Positions 1-13,500 of a DNA stretch of 64,000 nucleotides are shown in pieces (within the stretch, counting starts at the first letter, position 1; each line of letters opens with the position of its first letter). Origin of the DNA: Serripes groenlandicus (lineage: Eukaryota > Mollusca > Bivalvia > Cardiida > Cardiidae); contig JASEVX010000353.1 in assembly GCA_031761405.1 (NCBI GenBank), forward strand, positions 62,001 through 126,000, read 5' to 3'. A model generated the notes under the pieces. The model searched no databases. It saw only the letters and a list, made by a program, of their open reading frames with translations, and was not told where the DNA came from. The translations under genes were made by a program, and so were the position numbers.

Positions 1-629
1 AATATGTAGGACCAGCAGTTATATACAAGATTTGTGTGGGCAGACAGATGGATGACAGACATTTAGTGATAATAATCAGCCAGTTGAGCAAAAAACAGCA
101 TCTTTAGAGTCTAAATAGACAGTGAAGAAAACAATGTTGAACAGAGAAATATAATATTGTTGCACATTTTCAGCACTTTCTTCTATTTCCAAAAGTCACC
201 AACTGCAAAGGCATCAAAGGCCATGTGGCAACAATCAAACCAACATATAAAACCTCAACACTGCAAACTCTTGCTTCATAAATTCAGAAAGATATATTTC
301 AACTGTCACAGAATAAGCCCTTTCAAAATTTAACTTAGCTTAATTTCTAAAGTTGACACTTTCCTACTTGTCAACACATTTTGATGAAGATGTAGTAGGC
401 GACTTTTGAAAACATTGTAGCAAAACGAGAAATTGCTAATAATGATAAATTTTTCCATTTGTCTCAATGCTTTCTTTCCTGTTCAATAATAATGCATGCA
501 CACATTTCAAGAAACTTTCTATAATTTTTCCAAGATGTCCTTTGCTGCAGATTGGTTTCATGTGGGAAATGATTAAGAGGTCACAACTCCAGGTGCAATG
601 GCAATGAATGATCTCTCTGGACATGCCCA

Positions 630-849
630 TTAACCCTTTCCCTCATACGACAATTCTGCAGCAGACAACTTTGAATATATTTTGTCCAAGAATAGAAAAT
701 CTCTATAACTGAATGGATAACCAATGACTATAAGTGGAAAATATCGTGACAAAAGGAGAAATTGCTCATCATGAGCAATTTCTTCTTTTACCACATTGTT
801 TTCAAAAGTCATCTGTTTCAGAAAGTGTCTGTATGAGGAAAAGGGTTAA
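630..849. mobile_element. piggyBac-like MITE copy
   Basis: TTAACCCTTTCCC at the left and AAAAGGGTTAA at the right. It has inner arms CTGCAGCAGACAACTTT and the central palindrome GAAATTGCTCATCATGAGCAATTTC. This copy is typical of the family. Confidence 0.85.
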
Positions 850-1088
850 AAATGTTACCAAGTTTGGTCATGCTTGAATAACTATTGTTGCAGTAAGTGA
901 AAGCACAAAGATATTCTAGCCAAACGTGGCATAGTAATGTGCCAACAATGACAGTGACACTGGCTTTCAAACCTGGTTAACTTGGCGAAGATGTTACAAC
1001 TATTTATTTTTTAATGCTAAACGAAGAGATACTTAGTTCTATCAGTGAGATATAATCCATATCACCCACACTGTGAGTGATATAGGTA

Positions 1089-1677
1089 CAGTTAAGAACA
1101 TCATGAAATTGACAATCTGAGCGGAACGTGATTGGATCGTGAGCATGATTGGAACAAAGTTTGAACGCTTTATGAGCGGAACGGAATTTTGCGCTCTGAA
1201 CGAAACAATCAAAATGATTGCAAAAATCCAATCATTCGCTCATTGAACGGTTGCAACAACTATCCAATAATTATTTTACGAAACTATTTTATTAAAAGTC
1301 ATATTTGTATACTAAACTTTTGTTTTATAAGACACTCAAGTATCCGATTGAATTAGAACGTAACAAATATTATTAATATGATCATTTTCGTAATACGATT
1401 TGCTGCTAACGATTGTGCTGAAAAAACTCTAGATCGTTTGTTGATATTTAGGGTTAAGTAAAAAAAAATATGAACGAAACGAAATTAAATCGGATTTTGA
1501 TCGAAGAAAAAGCGTTCCGAGTGAGCGTAAAAAATCGCTCAATCTGAACGGAACAGAAAAAAGCAATCACAATGTTATGAATGAGTGAACGCTTTGAGAG
1601 CGGATTGGAACGTGAGCGGAGTGGAACGAAACGGAGCGTGAACGGTAAATTTGTCAATTTCAAGATGTTCTTAACTG
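1089..1677. mobile_element. Tc1/mariner-like element, 589 bp, TA target site
   Basis: The ends are inverted copies of 27 bp with one mismatch: CAGTTAAGAACATCATGAAA at 1089 and its inverse ending at 1677. Each is flanked by TA (1087-1088, 1678-1679). The CAGT start and TA duplication are typical of Tc1/mariner. The inside has no transposase; it is filled with repeats of GAGCGGAACG/GAACGAAACG-type motifs, so it is a non-autonomous derivative. Confidence 0.75.
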
Positions 1678-1755
1678 TATGACGTCAAAGGGACTAATGT
1701 TATGACGTCAAACGTATTATTTTTTCGTCATCAATTATCATTAAATAAAAAGAAA

Positions 1756-1874
1756 ATTTGTTTGTTTTGAGTGTATATGGAATATATTTCAACTCAAAGT
1801 GATACAATTTTAACATTTTCAATTGTATCACTTCTCAATGAGATATATTCCATATCCACTCAAAACAAACAAAT
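1756..1874. repeat. Foldback hairpin, about 50-bp arms
   Basis: ATTTGTTTGTTTTGAGTG ... CACTCAAAACAAACAAAT, with arms continuing through TATGGAATATAT/ATATATTCCATA and AGTGATACAATT/AATTGTATCACT around an 11-nt loop. Stems are nearly perfect. It may be a small foldback element; no flanking duplication was clear. Confidence 0.8.
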
Positions 1875-3231
1875 ATCCTCTATATATCATATGTGTTTGG
1901 TGAAGAGTATATGATATTTACGCAGCAGAAAATTTTTGGAAATATTCTAGTATAAGGAGAAGTTTGTTTTATGCAAATCTCTTATTTTGCTACAATATGT
2001 TGTGTGTTCATACTTCTGATTTTCAAAATGAGACATTTTTTTGTGGAATGATTTAAAGACTGACAACTAAAGCTAGCATATCAGGGGATTGATTGATTGG
2101 GATTTAACGCCATTTTCACCAATTCTCAGTCATATCACAGTGGCCAGTTCATTCAACCAATGGAAAATGGATAATTGAACAGATAACCTATGACCAAAAG
2201 TGGAAAACATTGTGTCAAAAGAAGAAATTGCTTCTTTTGTCACTATGTTTTCAAAAAGCCGTCTGCTGCAGAGGCGTCAGAAAGCGTCTATATGAGGGAA
2301 AGGGATAAGAATACTTCTTGTTGCAATGACCTTTGTCAAACATCGAAAAAAATGGTGGTGAAATGGGGTTCAAACTCTTAACCCCTGGTTATCGAAACAT
2401 ATTAGGGAAAAGGTGGATGCATAAATATGGTCTGTTTCTTTTATTTCTTGATGGATAATAAATCTTATTTTAAAGTTTTTCAATTAATTCTTCTGTTTTG
2501 TTTTAGAAACATTTTCATACCAATCAGTTTATAACATAGGTTTCAAGTAAAAAATAACAAACATATTGGCTTTAATTTTAATGTACTTTTTATTAAATTA
2601 TTTTGTATCTATTATAAAAATATCATCCATCAAATAAATATATAAGAAACAGTAATAATGAATAAAAATGTTCATGAACATGTATTCACATCATGTATAT
2701 GCACTTAAATATTTTCCTAGTTATAAAATAAAATGGTTTAACAGCTATGATACTTTAAAGACATCAGTTGAAAACAGATTGAATACAGTATTGAAAATGA
2801 AGAATAATGCTAATTCTAAGTAAATTTCTCCTTTTACCATAATATATTCAAAAGTTGTTTTCTGCAATGGTGTTTTAAGTCTCATGAGGTTTTCAAATTC
2901 AACATGTGCTTTAACTCTTTCCAACATACAACAAATCTGCAGCAGACGACTTCAAAAACATATAGGTAAAGACATGAACAATCTCCACAATTATAAAATA
3001 GAGTTGAAAACAATGTGGCAACAGAGGAGAAATTGCTCAAAACGAGCAGTTTCTCCTTTTGTCACAATGTTTTCCACATTTTTCAGTGAATATACCCTCA
3101 TTTATAGGAATTTTCCACATTTTTATTTATATAATCACAAAGTTGTCTGCTGCAGATTTGCTGTATGTCGGTAAGGGCTGAAAAGGTATTTTAAAAAGTA
3201 TCATGATGTTTTCAAATGCATTATTTGCTAT

Positions 3232-3478
3232 AAATTTAACATATATGAGCCGTCCTACGAGAAAACCAACATTATGGTCTCTGCGGAATGTATCGACCCA
3301 GATCAGCCTGCGCAATCCACGCAGGCTAATTTGGGCCAACACATTCCGTACTAAGGGGATAGAGGTATAGAGTAATGAGGTATATTGTAATGATTCCTGA
3401 AACAGAAAATCCACAGGCGAAAAGTGTCTGCCCGGGTTAGCCTGCGCAGCATGCTAAGGCTGATCCGGATAAATACTT
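3232..3478. repeat. GC-richer palindromic interspersed repeat
   Basis: Contains AGCCTGCGCAATCCACGCAGGCTAATTTGGGC and a second half with TTAGCCTGCGCAGCATGCTAAGG, both self-complementary, plus CGGAATGT/ACATTCCG arms. Base composition differs sharply from the surrounding AT-rich intron. It is a degenerate repeat copy without coding content. Confidence 0.55.
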
Positions 3479-4599
3479 TTAGTTTATGCACTTCCTAATC
3501 ACAATGTTCTTAAATGCCATCATTCGGCTGTAGAAGCATAAAATGGTTTCATAACAGAGAATTACAAAATACTACCTTTGAAACCTCCAGATATGGGATT
3601 TCTCGATATTCTCTAATGTTTCAACCACTATGAAACATTATACTTCTAATTCTCCGGAAAATCTTTGAGCAGTCTTTTATTTAAAAGCAGATCATTTTAA
3701 GTACCGATATATGAACTAAGTTCATACTCTTCTCCGATGTTTGTCTTTATTTCATACATAATTTATTAACCCTTTCCACATACAGAAGCATTCTGAAGTC
3801 TATTATGCAGACGAATATTAAAAACATTTTGGCAAAAGTAGAAATTGCTCATAGTCAATATTCATACTTTCATTTACCGAGATTTTTAATATTTTTACTC
3901 TGATGTCTTCAAAGTCGTCTCCTGCAGATTGGCTGTATGTGGGATATGGTTAAAAAAGAAAAGAGGCATGTCACATGTAAATGACTTTTGGGACACTTGT
4001 TTTGTTTTTCTAAATGATGATTTAAATGCTTTCAACAATGTGTCAGTTTTATCACAGCACTTCATGGATTAATTACTTATACTGCTAGAAAGCTTAAACT
4101 GACACCAGTGCATCAGTCGTAATGCTTTGTGACCAGTCAAAAATCCAGATCAGCTTTTACATCCATGCAATCTGATCAGGATATTCTGTGTTTGCCTTTC
4201 CCATGTAACCATCTTGTGAGTCTATAAAGCGAGACATAGATAAACCCTTTCCCACATGCAAAAAATCTACTGCAGATGATATTGATAACAATCTTGGCAA
4301 AAATATGAACAATGTCTGCAAATGTAAGTATAATAATTGAAACATTGATACATAGCAAAAGGAGAAATTGCTCCTCATGAGTAATTTCTCCTTTGCCACA
4401 ATGTTTTCAAATGTTGTCTGCCGCTGAGGCGTCAGAAAGCGTCTGTATGTTATTGGAAAGCCTTAAGGGGTCCTTGATACAATTTGGTAAAAATTGCTAT
4501 TCAAAACCTCTAATAGTCAATTTATTTTCAACACAGCTTAAATGATGAATGTTAGCCGTCATATCACACAACCCCTTGATGACAATATGTGATGCTTAC

Positions 4600-7500
4600 T
4601 CTTTTGCTAGCTGAACACTGTCTGGACTGGCCCCTAATGGGATCCCATGTTTCTGCATGGTGGTTATAAGGGTCTCCTGCAGTTCCTTATTGTAAAGATC
4701 AAAATCAAACACATTCTTCACTACCGATGTCAGCCCTTCATCCGGGTATTGCTGAAATAATACAAAATAGGATTCACTTTTAACCCTTTCCCATGTGTTG
4801 ACCCAATTTGATGCATCTGCTGCAGACGACTTTTTGTAAACATTGCGAGAAAAGGCGAAATTGAAAACATGTAGCAAAAGGAGAAATTGCTCCTTTTACT
4901 ACAATGTTTTCAACTCTTTTCAACAATTAAACTTTCACTCACAGCATTTTCCATTATGTTTGCCTTTATGTTTCTGCTGCAGATTTGTGGGAAAGGGTTA
5001 AATATGTTTGACGTAGGTGTCTATTGTTGTCTGTATCTGGGTAAAATCACTCAGAGAAAAGTGGAAAAGTGGAAAAAATGAATTACAAGAGTAGTGACAG
5101 GAACACACGTGTTGCCTGCCATTAAGTGATATTTTTTATTTTGATGTACAGACTTTTAATCAAATGGCAGATTACTCATCCCTATGCGTCTAGATATTGA
5201 AGGCAGGTGACACAACTTAATTAGAGCAATTGTGTTGTTTTACCACAGTTATTCGAAATTTAAGTGGAATTCAAGGAAAAACCAGACAAGTACAAAGTAA
5301 ATGGCTTACAAAATCTGAAAAATTAGCTTGTAACACCATGGTACTGGAAACATGGAATCTGACCATGCTCCTCTGTTTTAATTGAACATAAACATCACAT
5401 GTTTATTCAAAATAAAAATTAGAGTGATCTGCATTGAAATATTTGTTATGCCTTGGGAATCGAGAGTTTAGTCTTTATATTTAACTTTGTTTTCCCACAG
5501 TGTATTAGAAAGTTATCTCAGGTGATCTCAGGTGATCAGTGTACCATGTTCACATAGATAATTAACACATTAAAATGTCCACCTACCTGTAAATGCTTGA
5601 CCATGTTCACAACTTCTCTTGTAGAATACGGATAAGCTATCAGTCCTTGGTCAGCCATGTTTCTCAAATCACCGAAAGCTAGCACTAGTTTTTCCAAAGT
5701 AGCTTCTGGTACATTTGGCCCATACTGGCGTAACATTGACATTTCTGAGGCTTTATCTGGGTTGTCTATTGCATGGCAGCTGAATATATCACCTAAAATA
5801 CAGGATATTACATTAGTATGTCAAATGATAAAAATATGTCAGGTGGCACCAACAGATTGAATGTTTTGATGTTTTATGCCGCTTTCAACAATTTTTCAAT
5901 AATATCACAGCGTTTCCTGGGTAAGTTACCAGTACTACTGGTCCATATATCCAGACACCAGCGAGTCAGTTGTAATGCTAACACCGCAACCCTGAGCACT
6001 TAGGACGGCATCCATTACCCCCATTTTTAAAGTATTCGGAATGACAACCATGCACACAGACTCAACGCGGACACTCTACATCTACACCACCTAGGCGGTG
6101 CATGATCAATAGAAAAAGGTTTTCTATTACATGGCAACTGAATATGCCATCTAAAAGGGATCACACAGGATAAAATATCAGCAATTTTATTGATAAAAAT
6201 ATGAAGAAAAGATTTTCTTCTGGATGGCAACTGAACATGTATCACCTAAAACATAGGTATAGTGAATGTATGATATAACTCATTCATACAGAGTGGCTAC
6301 TTTTATTTCATGAAACTACTGCAAACAATTAACCCTTTCCCTCATATAGACACTTTCTGACGCCTCTGCAGCAGACAGCTTTTTGAAAACATAGTGACAA
6401 AAGAAGAAATTGCTCAAAGCGAACAATGTCTCCTTTTGCCACAATGTTTTTTCCACTTTTAGTCATAGGTTATCCATTCAATCTTAGAGATTTTCTATTT
6501 TTTGTCAAAATATGTTCAAAGTCGTCTGCTGCAGAATTGTCGTATGAGGGAAAGGGTTTAATACTACTACCTAACTGTAACAACTAACAATGACCATTTG
6601 CTAGAATGCATTATACATGATATGTAGGTGGTGCATGTGTATGCAGTATTATTCAGAGGGTGTGGTTCATCAGGCATTGATATCATATTACAGACTGATT
6701 CAAATCAGATGCTCAGATCAGGAAGAATGAACAGATCTTTGAACCAAAATATCTCTCATATGACTAAATTCCCTCAATTCCACATTCTTTTGAGTATTAA
6801 ACCACAACATAGGTTTTGATCAGATCTGATTTTTCCCATGTACAATAAATCTTTAGCAGATGACTTTGAAAACATCAAGGCAAAAATGTGAAGAAGCAAC
6901 ATAAATGACAGTACATGTATATTTATTGCCTATCACAAGCTATTTTTCCTTTTGTCAAATTGTTTTTAAAGTTGTCTGCTGCAGATGTGTCCAAATGCAT
7001 CACAAAACTTGAAATATATAATGAAATATATGAGAGGTGCTGATGGAAGACCTACCTTGGGGCATTTGCAATCAGTGTAGAGAAAAATCAACCCATGCAT
7101 CTTTGCAGTCTGATCTGGCACTTCACTGCTTACCAATTAAGTCTAAGAGACTTTCAAAAATGACTTATAAACTTTCGAGCATTTGAATCCGATTGTTTGA
7201 AAATGTCTTGGCAAAAACGTGAAAAATCCCCATAAATTAGACTTATAATATTAATTATATACGGTTGAAAACATTGTGGCAAAAAGAGAAATGGCTAATC
7301 ATGAGCCCTTTCTCCTTTTGTCACAATGTCTTTAGAGATGCATCTGCAGGTGGAAAGTGGTAGAATAAGCTAATGTTGAATTTCCTGAAACACAGGTTAT
7401 AAAAACTTACCCATAGCACCAAAGAAATCATTCCCCAAGAATGGAAATCCTGGCCTGTTTGCCAGCACAATCATTCTGAAGTCAGGATGGGCTGCAATCA

Positions 7501-10500
7501 CTTGTGGAGAGTTCTTCAAATAAGAGGTAGCTACAAGTAAACAATTCAGGTAAATCAGCAATTTGATAAAGATACGCATCAACTAGCTTACACATTTATA
7601 TCAACATAATCAGGTTAAATGAGATCGTGTTAGACATACAAACAGGGACTTCAGAGACCAATGACTCTACAGTCTCAAAAGAGCCTTCAATATTTGCCTG
7701 TATGCAATATCACCTTAATATGTGTAACACCAGGCAAAAAATGAAATAACAAGCATTTTCAGTGAAATGATATCCCCCGCCAACGATGGCTTGTTTGTAA
7801 TTGATGGCTTGTTTGTGCATGAAGGTCTTTATGTTTAATGTGCAATTGACCTTTAAATTTCAACTTCTTCGCACAAGATCAAGGGGAAAGAATAAAGTTA
7901 TGACACTGGTTTATCCCGTTCCGCGCCGAATTATAAAATAACTGTAGGCGGGGATTTTTTAATAAATCAGGGGCAGTAACTCTAAAAAAAATTAAGGAAT
8001 CCAAAAAAGAGTTGGAGGAGAATAATGGCAGGAAGTTGGTTAATATTACATTCAAGTTTCATCAAATTCTAGCCGCTAGTTACTGAGAAACGGCTGCGAA
8101 CGATTATTTTTTAATAAATCAAGGGAAATAACTCTAAGAAAAATTGACTAATCCAAATGAAAAATGAACAGGCATCATCCCAGTATAGTGGTTCATATTT
8201 ATTTTAAGTTTCATGAAATTCTACCCGCTAGTTACTGAGAAATGGCTGAAAACGTAGATTTTTCAAAAAATCAAGGGCAATAACTCCAAGGAAAATTGAC
8301 TAATCAAAAAAAAAATTGGACGGGCATCATCCCAGTATAGTGGTTCATATTTATTTTAAGTTTCATGAAATTCTACCAGCTAGTTACTGAGAAAATGCAG
8401 TTGACGGACGGACGGACGGAAGGAAGGAAGGACGGACGGACGGACGGACGGACGGACGGACGGACAACGCCATTTCAATATCCCCCTCCCTATTTCATAG
8501 GCGGGGGATAATAATTTAACCCTTTCCCACATTGAAGATGTATTTTGACATTTTTAAAGTACAGCAGGCAACATTTGTTAAAACATGGTGGTAAAAAGAG
8601 AAATAGCTCATGATGAGCAATTTCTCCTACTGTCACAATATTGAACTGTTTTGAACAATTACATTTTATTTAAGGAGATTTTTTGATACTTTTAAATAGA
8701 TGTTTTCAAAGTCACCTGCTGCGTATGTGTTGGATCTTGGAAAGAGTAAACTCCCATATACCTTTCCTTGATATGAAAATAGTTGATTGATTGATTGACT
8801 AGGGTTTAACACCATTTTTAACATATCACAGCAGCCACTTCACCTACTCATTTCTTTCCTGGCTTTCACACACCAGTACTCAACACAACAGACTTTCAGG
8901 CAACTGGCTGCTTTTCCACACAGTATGTTAGCCCACTGGTGGTAGCAATGTATGAATATTGAAATACAATTATACCCATTTTTAACCAAGGTGGCTCAAG
9001 AAGAAGCTTGGATTGTACCTGTTTATTAACCCTTTTCTTCTTACACTCTCTTTCTGATGCCTCTGCAGCAGATGACCTCTGAAAATATTCTGGCAAATGG
9101 ACAAATTATTTATAAACATAGTGAAATAATACCTGGTACAATTCTCCTGCCATCGGCTAGATGCATTTCCCCACTCTCTACCAGGGTTTTCAGTATACAG
9201 GTTACATGTGTGGGTGCTTTGTCGGCCTCGTCTACCACCAAGACATGGCCAGATTTCACAGCTTTTACCTACAACATAATCCAAAACAGTTTGTGAGAGA
9301 GATATTAATAAGCACGTAAAAGACACAACATAATTATACATTTGTTTAAACTTCTTTTAACTCTTTCCCAAAATCTTATTTTACTTAATAGAGATTTTTC
9401 ATATTTGCTAAGATGTTTTTAAAGTCACCTTCTGCAGATTTGTTGTATGTGGTACACTTTCCTGAAAGACTATTCGATTAGATATGAATATTCATAAAGA
9501 ACATACAGGTCATTCTCAATTTAAATTTGTAAAGTATCTAATTGAGTGGGTTTTAAATGTTTTTTCAATAGTATTTCAGTATTCATTTCATTTCTTATAA
9601 TGGATATTCTAATAAAAGATGAAATTCATTTTTAACAACATATACATTTAATTTGCAGCACAAAGGACAATATCTCAATTATCTGTCTATCCCAAGATGC
9701 CTACCACGTTCTATCCCAAGATCGAGGTTTGATCACCTTAAGTTAGACAGCACTTTACTAAATATGTAAAGTATGTCAACACTTAAGTACAATTCAGGAC
9801 TTCAAAACTGCAGATTTGAAATATTTATATGTTATCGATTTGGGTGTATTATCCATATCTGAATGCCATTTTTGCGCAAAACAATCTCTTAATAAATACA
9901 TTTCAAAACATTTTTACATTGCCAACGTCTTGGTTAATCCAAACAAACCCAAATCCGTAATAAACTGCAAGTCCCTTATACAGGTTGCCCATGTTTTTTT
10001 ACCTACATTATCTAATTGTTTAAGCATTTGATAACAGTGTTTGGAATATCTTAAGTTGATTCAGCTCATATCTTTATACCACACCTTTGGGTTTAATTAT
10101 TAAAATCATAAGGAATCTTGAACTGTTACATACCAGGGGTGAATCTTCGTATATAATGACTCCATCTTGTACAGTAGGCTGTAAAGTAAGTGTCTGCACT
10201 GTGGTATCTCTGAAAAACAAGTAAATATTCATTATTAGTGAAAATCACAAATCGAAGGGGCCAAGTCCAGATAATGAGGTTTGTACCCAAAACATATGGT
10301 TTGAGGGTCAAATAAGGATGTGATACAAAACACCTTATCTAGAGGACTGGGGGACATAGTTCTAGTAATCCTATTCCATATACAACAAATCTGCAGAAGA
10401 CAACTTTGAAACAAGAGGGCCATGATGGCCCTGGATCGCTCACCTTAATTATACAATGTACTGCAATGCAAAACACATCAAGACAATTATTCTGAATGCA

Positions 10501-13500
10501 TCCTCCACAGTGTTAACAATATTTTCCTTCATTTTGCCTAGTGATCTATATTTTTTTACCTGATATGACCCATATTCCTACATGGACTAGATATCATTAA
10601 GACAACATACTGACAAAGTTTCAACTTGCTCAAAGTAAAAAAGCGGCCTCCGGAGTTTGAACAATATTTTCCTTTATTGACCTAGTTTCTGATCCAATAT
10701 GACCCATATTCGAACTTGACCTAGATATAATTCAGACAAACATTCTGACCAAATTTCAAGCTGCCGAAGCAAAAAATGTGGCATCCAAAGTGTTCACAAG
10801 ATTTTCCTTCAATTTGATCTAGTGACCTAGTTTTTGACCCGGCATGACCCATATTCGAACTTGGCCTAAATATCATTCAGCTCAACATTCTGAACAAATT
10901 TCAAGCCGCTGAAGCAAAACATGCGGCTTTTACAGAGTTAACAAGATTTTCCCTTAATTTGGCCTTGTGACCTAGTTTCTAATCCAATATGGCCCATATT
11001 TAAACTTGACCTAGATATCTTTAAGACAAACATTCTGACAAAATTTCAAGCTGCTGAAGCAAAAAATGAGGCATCCAAAGTGTTAACAAGATTTTCCTTC
11101 AATTTGGCCTAGTGATCTAGTTTTTGACCCGGCATGACCCATATTCGAACTTGGCCTAGATATCATTCAGCTCAACATTCTGAACAAATTTCAAGTTGCT
11201 GAAGCAAAATATGCAGCTTCTACAGAGTTAACAAGATTTTCCCTCAATTTGGCCTAGTGACCTAGTTTCTGACCCAATATGACCCATATTTGAACTTGAC
11301 CTAGATATCTTTAAGACAAACATTCTGACCAAATTTCAAGTTGCTGAAGCAAAAAATGCGGCATCCAAAGTGTTAACAAGATTTTCCTTCAATTTGATCT
11401 AGTGACCTAATTTTTGACCCGGCATAACCCATATTCGAACTTGACCTAGATATTTTTAAGAAAAACATTCTGACATAATTTCAAACTGCTTAAGCAAAAA
11501 TTGCGGCCTCTGGAGTGTTAACAAGATTTTCCTTCAATTTGGCCTAGTGACCTACTTCTTGACCCGACGTGACCCATGTTCGAACTTGACCTACATATCA
11601 TTAAGACAAACATTCTGATAAAGTTTAAACATACTCAAGTTGAAAATGTGGCCTCTAGAGTGTTAACAAGATTTCGCTTCAATTTGACCTAGTGACCTCG
11701 TTTTTGACCTCATATGGCCCAGTTTCGAACTTGTCCAAGATTTTATGGAGATGAACGTTCTGATAAACTTTCATGAAGATTGGATGCAAAATGTAGCCTG
11801 TAGAGTGTTAACAAGCTCAAATGTTGACGATGCACGACGCACGACGGACGACGGACGGACGCCGGACAAAATGTGATCCCAATAGCTCACCTTGCACTTC
11901 GTGCATAGGTGAGCTAAAAATATTGACAAAAGAACTTGAAACGGGCATAGGGAGAAATTATTTATACAAGTGTATTGCTCCTTTCGCCACCAAGTTTTCA
12001 TAAGTTGTCTGCTGCAAATACATCTGCAGTAGAACTAGAAATATCACTGAAGGTGATGAATACCCCCAGCTGGTGCCTGACAATATACATATGTATGAGA
12101 AATTCAAGGGGCCATAACTTATTTAAAAATAATTCCAGTGCAACACGCCATCAATATGCACAACTAGGCTTGGTATCAATCATTCTTGTTAAGTTATATT
12201 GAATTCTGACCAATGATTGCTGAGAAATAGTGTTCACAAGAAATGGCTACAGACCAACTATGTATGAGAAATTCAAGGGGCCATAACTCATTTAAAAATA
12301 ATTCCAACGCAACACGCCTCACAGAATGGTCCTGTCCTTTTAGAATTACCTGATATTAGAAAAAGGAAAATAATGTTTCATGCTGCACCATACCATATTC
12401 TGTTATAGTATACATAAAATCAGAAAAGAAGTCTTAAAATCAGGAAAGAATGACTTAACCCTTCTCCCCCTATGGACGCATTTTGATGCACTTGCAGCAG
12501 ATGACTTTTGAAAACATTGTGAACAAGATGTGTTTGTGAAACACTGATGCCCCCGAATGGCAACATCTAGGTCAAAGGTGAAGGTCGCAAGGTCAAAAAT
12601 GTTGGTACTGACAGAAAGATCATGTCACAAGGAATACACATGTGAAATATGGTAGCCGTAGCTGTTATGGTTCAAAAGTAGTGGTCAAGGTTAAAGTTTT
12701 TTTCGAGAATGGCAACATCTAGGTCAAAGGTCAAGGTCAAACATTTTGGTACTGACAGAAAGGTCATGTCACAAGAAATACACATGTGAAATATGGTTGC
12801 CGTACCTGTTATGGTTCAAAAGTAGTGGTCAAGGTTAAAGTTTTTTTCGAGAATGGCAACATCTAGGTCAAAGGTCAAGGTCGCACGGTCAAAAATTTTG
12901 GTACTGACAGAAAGGTCATGTCACAAGGTATACACATGTGAAATATGGTAGCCGTACCTGTTATGGTTCAAAAGTAGTGGTCAAGGTTAAAGTTTTTTTC
13001 GTGCAGACGTGCAGACAGACAGGCCAAAAACTAGATGCCCACCGAATCGGTGATTCCGGGGGCATAAAAAGGAGAAATTGCTCAAAACGAGAAATTTCTG
13101 CTTTAGCCACAATGTTACAGTAATTATACTCACAATTAGAGAATTTCCATCTTTTTGAGTAGACATTTTCAAAGTCGTCTGCTGCAGATTTGCTGTATGT
13201 GGGCAAGGGTTAAAAACATTAACACTTTCCCACAAGTCTGCAGCAGAACACTTTAGAAATATCTAGGCAAAAATATGGAAACTCTCTATATATTATAGTA
13301 TCATTATTCATAACAGTTGAAAACATGGTGGCAAAAGGAGAAATATCTCCTCTTGTCACAATGTTTTCAAAGCTTGTCTTCTGCAGATAAATGTAGATGT
13401 ATCTATATTTAGGTAAGGGTTAATTTCATAGAACAAGTCAATCTACCTGTGTAACTGGATATATTCCCTTGGGCGATTCAGTAGTTGCAAAAATCGATCA

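Larger units (their letters stand above)
1..4599. other. VWA8 intron continuing past the left edge
   Basis: After exon 26 the coding sequence would continue with the segment following AKE in VWA8, but no exon of that kind was seen on the minus strand here. The stretch holds MITE copies (630-849, 2911-3180, 3766-3953, about 4242-4465), a Tc1/mariner-like element, a foldback, a SINE tail and a GC-rich repeat. Confidence 0.6.

Noticed and set aside
2190..2381. 63-codon plus-strand ORF, and many similar 60-96 codon ORFs along the window
   Set aside because: They lie within MITE copies and read its palindromic arms; the same peptide fragments (e.g. SSAAEASES) recur wherever the MITE does.
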